From Undaria pinnatifida (Eukaryota; Sar; Phaeophyceae; Laminariales; Alariaceae): a DNA stretch of 64,000 nucleotides. The stretch covers positions 495,984 through 559,983 of the forward strand of contig JABAKD010000003.1 of assembly GCA_012845835.1 (NCBI GenBank), written 5' to 3'. The stretch's first letter is position 1; the number at the start of each line of letters is the position of its first letter. The position numbers were made by a program, and so were the translations under genes. Positions 57,280 through 64,000 of the stretch are shown here, one piece after another. The notes beneath the pieces are model-generated. The model had not been told where the DNA came from and ran no database searches. It was given only the letters and a program-made list of their open reading frames with translations.

Positions 57280-57935
57280 GCACCCAAAACTGTGGAGTGC
57301 ACCCAATACTATGGAGTGTACCCGGGTACTCAGTCATGGAAGTTGGTCACACTCGGGTATGTACTCGGGTACCCTCCAGAGTGTAGGTTGTTCTCGGGTA
57401 TGTATCCGGGTACCCTCCAGAGTGGAAGTCGTACGCGGATATGTACCCGGGTACCCCCCAGAGTGTCAGTCGTACTCGGGTAATACTATGGAGTGTACCC
57501 GGGTACTCAGTCATGGAATTTAGTCACACTCAGGTATGTACTCGTGTACCCTGCAGAGTGTAGGTCGTACTCGGGTATGTATCCGGGTACCCTCCAGAGT
57601 GGAAGTCGCACGCGGATATGTACCCGGGTACCCTCCGTAGTGTAGGTCGTACTCGGGTATGTACCCAAGTACCCCCCAGAGTGTAGGTCATACGTGAGTA
57701 TGTACCCGGGTACCCCCCAGAGTAAAGGTCGTACTTGGGTACGTTCCCGGGTACCTCCCAGAATGTACCGGTATGTTCCCGGGTACCCCCAGATTATATT
57801 CCCTGCTAAACACACCCTTGCTATATTTGATTGCTGTAGACGGCGTATTTTTCGGTCATACTCGGGTATGTACCGGATACCCTCAGGATGCGGGTCGTTC
57901 TCGGGTATGTGCCCGGGTACCCCCAGAGTATAGTT
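57280..57935. repeat. GGGTACCC minisatellite, about 48-bp unit
   Basis: About thirteen units of CTCGGGTATGTACCCGGGTA then CCCTCCAGAGTGTAGGTCGT. Each unit carries the palindrome ACCCGGGTAC. Two larger duplications are visible (57290-57330 and 57490-57530). Confidence 0.85.
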
Positions 57936-58747
57936 CCTGCTAAACACTAAACACACCCTTGCTACAGTTAGTAGTTTGATGCCGCTATTTTATAAAAATA
58001 TTTCAAGGACGTCGGCCGTGAGTTCGACGAATTTCGTGTCAAAACTCATTTATATGCAGGACCTGTAGACAGGCAGCGCTGCAGACAGCCGGGTAGCAAA
58101 GCAGATAGGCAGGCTAGTAAAGTAGTGCACGCGTTTGTGGGGAAACCGGCCCACGGGTGGGGAGGGGTGATATAGGTAGCATGAGAGGGCTCAGCGTTTT
58201 CAGCGCCGCGTGTCTCTCCCTCCTCCCCTCCCCTCCCCTCCCCTCCCCTTCCTCCCCTATCTCCCCGGTCCCCCCCTCCCCCTCTCCTTTCTTCCTTGGT
58301 TGACTTGAATTTATGTATTATCATGGTTGTGGTGATGTTGTTTGCCGTCTTGAGTGCTCGCGTTTGGAAGGGGTGGGAGTGGGGGGCAAGAAGCGGTTGC
58401 ATGTGTGTGTATATCATGTATGGGGGCGTGCGTGCTTGAGAGTGTTTCTCGGAGTTGTTGTTCTTGCTGTTTTTTTTGTATTCCGTACAATCCAGCGGGG
58501 ACATATGTGAGCCGTAAGGTTCGTGATACGTGTGGGATGTGGTTGACGCTATGGGACTGCCGAAAACAGGCGTGATCGAGCGATTGCCCCTGGTATTATA
58601 ATAGTACAGTAGTACCACAACAGTAGGAGTGTCATTTCCTGGAGTATCAAGTATCAAGATCCGAAGTAAATGACTGGCACTGGTTGGTACTGGTACGTAG
58701 CCATAAGCAAGCCCTGCTTGGGAATATATTTGCATGTGCAAGAAAAG

Positions 58748-59040
58748 AGTCATCCCACGCTATAGGGGTGCAGCATATTCTAAGAATTTTCTGAGCTCCT
58801 AACATGAGGATATCTATCTGTCAGAACCTTATCCGAAACATGACTTGGAAGGCGTTCGTTCGCACAACGCCCAACCAAGCTTCTATGCCTTAGTCCTAAT
58901 ATATATATACTCGTGAGATTAATACACTTCAAACTAGCGGGTAGTTCCTCGCGTGAGGCGTGAGTTCAATCGGTCAGGAACGTCTTTGGCCTCAAAAGTG
59001 CAACCCTGACCGCCCTATGGAGGAATGACTAGAACACCTT
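58748..59040 (+). repeat. Family G copy
   Basis: GAGTCATCCCACGCTATAGG ... TTTTCTGAGCTCCTAACATG ... GAACGTCTTTGGCCTCAAAA. Confidence 0.65.
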
Positions 59041-59261
59041 AGCGAGAACATTGTACACAAACAATGGTAGGATTCGTGGAATGTTGGGAACCAAGTTAAC
59101 TTCGTACCTGGTAAGCTTTTCGTTTAATAACAAACATCTCGCAGCTGCCAGGCATTTATGAAATATCGGGATTTTCGTCTCAGCTCATGTTTTTTTTTCT
59201 GCAAGCTGCGTGTGGTTCTTCGATCGCGAGGGATACGAGATGAAAGACTGAAAAGACGCCT

Positions 59262-59402
59262 CACCTCAGCTGTGAGATCGACCATTCTTGGACCATTCCG
59301 TCGAAACTCAACATACTACTTGCAAAACCTGGTTGTGATAGTGATTATTTGTCGATCGCGCGCATCATTACGGGGTTTACGACCTCCTCGTAAAGGATGT
59401 GT
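59262..59402 (-). repeat. Family C copy, diverged
   Basis: CTCAGCTGTGAGATCGACCA, CCGTCGAAACTCAACATAC and TCGATCGCGCGCATCATTAC in order. Short fragments of the same family lie near 25835-25925, 33765-33905, 52835-52872, 54985-55055 and 57990-58050. Confidence 0.55.
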
Positions 59403-59439
59403 TCTGCCAAGTACCTGGTATGATACTTGGGAATTCTTC

Positions 59440-59560
59440 CATTGTTTTTTCCCTTGGGTATTAATCCACTCCAGAGTGACTGGAGCCTGTCTTGTGGCCA
59501 CGGACTTGATTGTTGTACGAGTTACTGTAAGAGCAGCAACAACAACAGCAACAAGAACAA
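59440..59560 (+). mobile_element. Family B 3' part
   Basis: CTTGGGTATTAATCCACTCC, AGAGTGACTGGAGCCTGTC and an imperfect (AAC) tail. Confidence 0.6.
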
Positions 59561-59739
59561 CCGGCACTATTCAGGGCACCAGCACTTGGGATTATAGTGA
59601 TTTAATAATATAGTAACTACATAGTCTAGTGTCAATCGTGCCAAGCGATATCACCGGCACCATAGAGAACAGTGGCACTATGTTACCGGCAATATTGAGA
59701 GCCCCCCACTGTATGTTGTGGTATCATCTCAAAATGATC

Positions 59740-60140
59740 ACCCTCGGCAGCATTTTGTTCAAACCCAAGTAGGGCTGTTGTGACAGCATCTCATTTTCAT
59801 CACCCATGTACCAGTAGGGCCATTGTGACACCTCGTTTTGATCGGCCCACCATGCAGGGCAGTTGTGATGCATCCGTTCGGTCACCAACCACGCAGGGCG
59901 GTCGTGATTCCTTTCGATCACCCATTTTGATCATCGCGCACGCGTTTTGACCACCCATTATTGATCACGCATCACGCATAGCCGTTGTGACTTTATTTTG
60001 ATCACTCATTTTGATCCAACACACCGGACGATTTGTGAGGTTATTCATCTTAATGTTACTCATTTTGATTATAATACTCAGGCTGTGATCTTCGTATACT
60101 TCATTTTGATTACTCAATTTGATCAACTCCGTAAGGCTGT
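59740..60140. repeat. TTTTGATCACCCA degenerate tandem array
   Basis: Units of about 40 bp: CAGGGC(C/G)GTTGTGA, a short spacer and CATTTTGATCACCCA. It ends about 280 bp from the stop of the ferredoxin gene. Confidence 0.7.
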
Positions 60141-60425
60141 TGTGATACTCCATTTCGCTGAAACCCCCCGCCCGCAACGAGTAAACAGCCGACGGTGCGG
60201 GTCCTCATAGCCTACAAAAATTACGGACACAGAAATGACAAACAACAGATCTGTACCCCGCGCCCTCCCCCTATCTGCCCCGCCCTCGCCCCTCCCCGCC
60301 CCCCACCTCCCTCCACCCAACCATCCCCAGCCACTCCCAGTCCCCCCCCATTCCACCCAAAGGCAAAACTGCGTTGTCTAGCTCTAAATAAGCTTTTCGC
60401 TAACCAAAAATACGTTGTGTGTGCT

Positions 60426-63192
60426 TTATTTACGGGGTTTCGTAATGATGGTGGCGTCTCCCCCGATAATCGTTTGGCAAGCCAGCCGCCTGGATTCCGG
60501 ACGGCCCTGAGCGTCCATTCCATTCCATTCCATCCCATGCCACGCGACGCCGTGTCGCGAAGCAAAACGTACGACACCAGCGCCATGAGGGGACAAGACG
60601 TCAGCGCCGAGCGCACACAAAGAACGCGAAGAGGGGGGAAGGAGGCACAGAGGCGTGCAGGGAAAGGGGAGAGAGAAGTGTATGTTTGGTTTGCTCGTGT
60701 GTTGCAGTGGCTCCAAAAGGGTTTCACAATCGACTGGGTGGCTGGGGTAAGGGACAGGGGTCGCTAAAACTTTGAGTTCTCCAACACCTAAGACGCCATG
60801 TTTTTCAATTTTCTGGCTTTACCCCGACTTGATGTAGGGTTTTCGTACAAATAAGAAAAACATACTGGTATATGAATGCGTATTTCCTACTAGGTTTCAA
60901 GAGTATCTCTCCCCGCCTCTCTCGTTTCCCAGGGCACAGCTTGGGCATTGATATGTATATTGCGTACAACATAACTTAGAATGCAAAAAACACTTTTAAC
61001 GTTTTACATTTTTTTTTTGGGGGGTACTCTCGGTTGGCCTATGAGTACCTTTAGTTTTCCGGCTTCCCAGTCGCTTCTCGGGTCCCACCCTTCCGCTTCC
61101 TCGACCTGCACGGCGCACGTGCCGCACTGGCCGCCCCCATTGCAGTTCGTCATCTGGTGGTCCGCGCGATGAACGGCGAGTCCGGGTGGGAAGGGTTGGG
61201 ACGGGGCGAGGGTTGCTACGGAACACCATAAGAAAAAAAGCAAGGGGGGGTGTAGGGTGTGGGGTGCCATTGGCTGCACACCCATAATCGTAATGGGGTG
61301 TACTCGTTTGTTGCTTGCCTTCGTCGTTTTACCATTGACCACGCATCCCTTTCGAGACGGAGCACCGTTCCTACTCCTAATAGAGACACCTCCAACGTTT
61401 GGGCGCTCACTACGTAGGTTTCTTCCACATCTCACATAAACAATTTTGGTTTATCTCAAATATCGTTACAACTTTGGCCGTTTATGGCCACCATATGTCC
61501 CTTAGGATAGCGACCGTTTTCTCGCTACTATCTATGTACCAAAAACTTCTTCGTGTCATGGGGGGGAGGGGGAGGGGGAGGGTTGCTGTTGGAAATCGTC
61601 AAGTAAGACACCTATAGATAGATATTTTCCTCTTTTTTCGCACACTTCTACTTTCCAGCTTCTGGATAAGCCGTGGTCACAGATGTCGTCCCTTCTCCCC
61701 CCAGTTCTTGCCTTCAATTTTTATAGCGCATAGAGTTCAGCAATCCCACTGCTCGTCGATATCATCGAGTGCTGCTAACTCACGCTCTCGTGTTTTCCGC
61801 AAGTCAATTTGTGCGCAAGAAAAAGTCCCCAAGAATATATACGAGTATGCACTCGGGGGGATTCGAACTCACGAAACAGACTTACACCAGGCTCGAGGAT
61901 AACCTGATACGCCACCGGGACGACCGGCTGATATACACCATTATCACAACACCCTGCACACACCACCCACCTTTGTCAAAGTCGGACACCTCAACCTTCC
62001 CGGCCAGCACCGCCTTTCGAAGCTTATCTCCCGACAAACATAGAAAACCGTTCTAATGTATAGAAAACCTTCCCATAAGAGCAATATACAAAACATACAC
62101 CATGACACCATCCTCGAAGCACATCACACACCACGCACCGCACACATTCCCCATCATTTCGTACACCTCCACCTTTCCGGCGAGCAGCGCCTTCCGAAAG
62201 CTACCCCCCATCTAACACATGTTTACCAGTAGAAAAAAATCCTACTACACAGCAGTCGTCATCCCACGCTAGGTAGGGGTGAAGCAAATTCTAAGATTTT
62301 TCTGAGCTCCTAGCATGAGGATATCTGTCAAAATCTCACCTGATACACGACTTCGAAGGCGTTCGTTGGTGCAGCAACCCGGCCAACATTTATGTGCGCT
62401 AGTCTTGAAAATAGATATTCTCGTGAAAATATCATGCTAACCGATAATTCCACACTTGAGTAGGCCAATCGGTAAGAGGTAAGAAACGCCTGGCCCAAAA
62501 AGTGGAACTCCTACCGTGACATGACTCATAGAACAACTTCCCATAAGACAAGTAGACACTAGCTAACACGCAAGTCACGGAACCATTCCGAAGGACGACG
62601 CAGAGAACGGGAAGGAGATCGATATCGGCAGCTTCAGAGATGCGGTTGTTGTTGACGCAGAGAAGGGGAAAGAGATCGATATCGGCAGCTTCAGAGATGC
62701 GGTTGTTGACGCAGAGAAGGGGAAGGAAATCGATATCGGCAGCTTCAGAGATGGGGTTGTTGACTTTGTAGCCGGCTGCGTGTCGGGGTTGCGCTGGGAT
62801 CGTACTTGGTCAGGCAACGTCTGTCTACAATGATGATTTGATGCCCGTTGAGCCATGCTACCGGCCTTGAACACACCACCCACCTTTCCTACCATGTCGT
62901 ACACCTCAAACTTCCCGGCTAGCAGCGCTTTCCGAAGGTTATCCCCCGTCTTCGCCTTCACCACCCCCAGCTCCTTCCCGTCCGCACTCATCACCCGAAC
63001 CTCACACGCCACCACCGGCGGCGGTGGCGGAGGCGGAGGCGGTGCCGGTGCCGGGACAGAGGGGTCACGGAAAACGAGGTCAATGGGGACCCCTGCAGGG
63101 GTGGCGACTAACGCATCCATGATGGCGTCGAACGTCGCGCCGGTTACGTCTTGGCCTCCGAGCTCTACCAAAAGCATGCTAGGGCCGACTTC
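60426..63192 (-). CDS. PDZ plus [2Fe-2S] ferredoxin-like protein, PnsB3/NDF4-type (3 exons seen, 5' incomplete)
   Basis: Exons read on the minus strand at 63192-62884, 61153-61049 and 60506-60426. The first encodes the C-terminal half of a PDZ-like domain (LLVELGGQDVTGATF), a nine-proline linker and the start of a ferredoxin fold (GDNLRKALLAGKFEVYDMVGK). It ends AAG|GTGGGT. The second begins after CAG and carries the cluster motif TNCNGGGQCGTC (C-x5-C-x2-C); it ends AAG|GTACTC. The third begins after CTCAG and supplies the fourth cysteine (RRLACQTIIGGDATII) and the stop. All junctions are phase 0. The C-x5-C-x2-C plus LACQTI pattern is that of the plastid ferredoxin-like family including the NDH subunit PnsB3, so plastid electron transfer is inferred; no transit peptide is visible. 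The N-terminal PDZ half must lie upstream. The introns are long and contain repeats. The ferredoxin part is very secure; the exact splice sites are my reading. Confidence 0.85.
61635..61935 (-). mobile_element. tRNA-headed SINE (family A), in ferredoxin intron
   Basis: Reverse orientation, complete: the 3' end CACACTTCTACTTTCCAGCT at the left, and the B-box-like GATTCGAACTC and A-box-like CCTGATACGCCA at the right. Confidence 0.75.
61971..62037 (-). pseudogene. Extra copy of ferredoxin exon segment (intronic, copy 3, frame broken)
   Basis: Reads SGDKLRKAVLAGKVEVSDFD, and is then followed by the same AAAG|GTGGGTGG donor context as the real exon. Relative to the real exon it is 2 bp short before the donor, so its frame does not fit the next exon. 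It is probably a decayed duplicate. Confidence 0.6.
62146..62211 (-). pseudogene. Extra copy of ferredoxin LRKALLAGK exon segment (intronic, copy 2)
   Basis: This 66-bp stretch lies inside the long intron of the ferredoxin gene. It follows TTAG and would encode SFRKALLAGKVEVYEMMGN, close to the real segment NLRKALLAGKFEVYDMVGK. It is open, its length is a multiple of three and it is followed by GTGTGC, a weak donor. It could be a cassette exon adding 22 residues, or a dead duplicate. Confidence 0.6.
62258..62540 (+). repeat. Family G copy in ferredoxin intron
   Basis: GTCATCCCACGCTAGGTAGG ... TTTCTGAGCTCCTAGCATGA ... AAGAAACGCCTGGCCCAAAA. Confidence 0.65.
62567..62832. repeat. 54-57 bp minisatellite, in-frame on both strands, in ferredoxin intron
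   Basis: Three full units plus flanks of GACGCAGAGAAGGGGAAAGA.. ATCGATATCGGCAGCTTCAGAGAT. Unit lengths are multiples of three. The plus strand is open for about 88 codons without an ATG and repeats VVDAEKGKEIDIGSFRD; the minus strand gives SLKLPISISFPFSAS. The plus reading is charged and protein-like, so this may be a captured coding fragment that expanded. No function is assigned. Confidence 0.6.
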
Positions 63193-63759
63193 CTGTTTTT
63201 TCGGTGGTGGTGAGGGTTGGGGTGAGCGGGGGGGGGGGGGAGGGGGGGGAGTGAAGGTTGGAGGGACCGCCTGAGTGGCCGTGCCGCTTTGCTTCTTTAT
63301 TTACTCTCTTCTCGGTCGAAACTTAACTTTGCGAGTAACGTGTTGCGTCGGCCGCGCTTGCACCAGTGATTCCCGATGCGTACTACGATAGAGGGGTCGG
63401 GGGCCATTTTTTGCAATTTTTTTCCCGAAAGGCGGGGGCTCCTTAACCCTCACCGGGCGGAACTTGAAATGTTTGAAAAAAAACAAACATTTTTTGAATG
63501 CCTAGGCAATGGATTATGGCCATCGGCTTGCCCTTTCAGTTTACCCAAAAATATGTTTTCGGGTGACGTATCTGATATAGAGCTCCTCAAGTGGATATCG
63601 GCCTCAGAAAAGCAAGGCTGCACCGGTACCGTAGACCCATCTCCCCTGACCAGCTGAACAATCTACTACTGTTCGTAGCGCCGGAGGGCCAACAGCACGA
63701 CACCGTACCAATAATTTCGGCCATGTGCAGCCATTCTGTGCACGGAAAACGAAAAGTCT

Positions 63760-63990
63760 CAGGGGCGGGCACGTTAGAAGCCGGGACGCGAAAATGTGGC
63801 CGGGACGGGAACGAGACGCGACGTGAACGGGAAACCGTGTGATGTTTCGTTCTCGATCGCGATTTCCCGACCGTTCCCGTCGTTGTTTTCTGTTCTCACC
63901 GTCTACCATCCCAACGTTAGGTGTCTTGTTCCCGTCCCGACTGTTTCCAGTCCCACTGTCTGCCCAGTTGTTCCCATCCCATCTCGACGT
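63760..63990. repeat. CGGGACGGGAACG degenerate array at window edge
   Basis: CGGGACGGGAACG, GTTCCCGTCCCGAC and similar words occur in both orientations; the array runs to the window end. Confidence 0.5.
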
Positions 63991-64000
63991 TCGCACACAC

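Noticed and set aside
60195-60767. 190-residue plus-strand ORF
   Set aside because: Antisense to the last ferredoxin exon and its intron; no family features.

Overview
This window is eukaryotic nuclear DNA, gene-poor and crowded with repeats. The evidence is spliced coding exons with GT-AG introns, relics of LINE and LTR retrotransposons, several SINE families with tRNA-like or simple-repeat tails, many DNA-transposon MITEs with terminal inverted repeats (TIRs) and target-site duplications (TSDs), and long microsatellites. One gene encodes a ferredoxin of the plant/algal PnsB3 (NDF4) type. A photosynthetic protist (alga) is therefore the most natural source, but the species and phylum cannot be read from this sequence. 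No operons, rRNA, CRISPR or complete tRNA genes were seen.

Host coding content is small. (1) On the minus strand at 60426-63192 lie the last three exons of a PDZ plus [2Fe-2S] ferredoxin-like gene; the 5' part is not recognised in the window. Its long intron holds two diverged extra copies of a ferredoxin exon segment. (2) On the plus strand at 52924-56135 lie three phase-compatible exons of an unrecognised protein ending in an acidic tail. (3) On the minus strand at 19889-20476 is a Thr/Ala/Gln-rich ORF, with a possible second exon near 18.7 kb. (4) On the minus strand at 51205-51934 is a highly charged, gag-like ORF broken by a frameshift and a stop.

Layout. 0-7 kb: tandem arrays (60-mer, G-rich, GGGTC, GATCTAGATC, CCTCTGAAAGAGG) and small MITEs. 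7-16 kb: a complete miniature LTR element (TRIM) at 11211-12637, a tRNA-headed SINE and copies of a 230-bp dispersed repeat. 16-21 kb: a Tc1-like MITE and the Thr/Ala-rich ORF. 21-24 kb: a cluster of (AAC)n-tailed SINEs. 24-26.5 kb: a degenerate CTATTG/ATAGGTATCGAT array. 27-33 kb: a 1.43-kb unit repeated head to tail, with one junction holding an 844-bp hAT-like element and a 1025-bp Tc1/mariner-like element side by side. 33-46 kb: SINE and poly(A)-retroposon copies, a 1.82-kb foldback element (36349-38168), a smaller foldback and a CCCGTGGGA-type array. 46-48 kb: a LINE reverse-transcriptase relic with a second copy head to head. 48-56 kb: a possible old LTR element and gene 2. 56-60 kb: GGGTC, GGGTACCC and TTTTGATCACCCA arrays. 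60.4-63.2 kb: the ferredoxin gene.

Most of the visible history is of transposons inserting into one another and into introns. The most informative signals are the nested insertions with an intact paralogous empty site, the duplicated ferredoxin exons, a 3' segment shared by unrelated SINE families, and a strong excess of the palindrome-like words TACCTGGTA and TACAGCAGTA, which look like transposon excision footprints.
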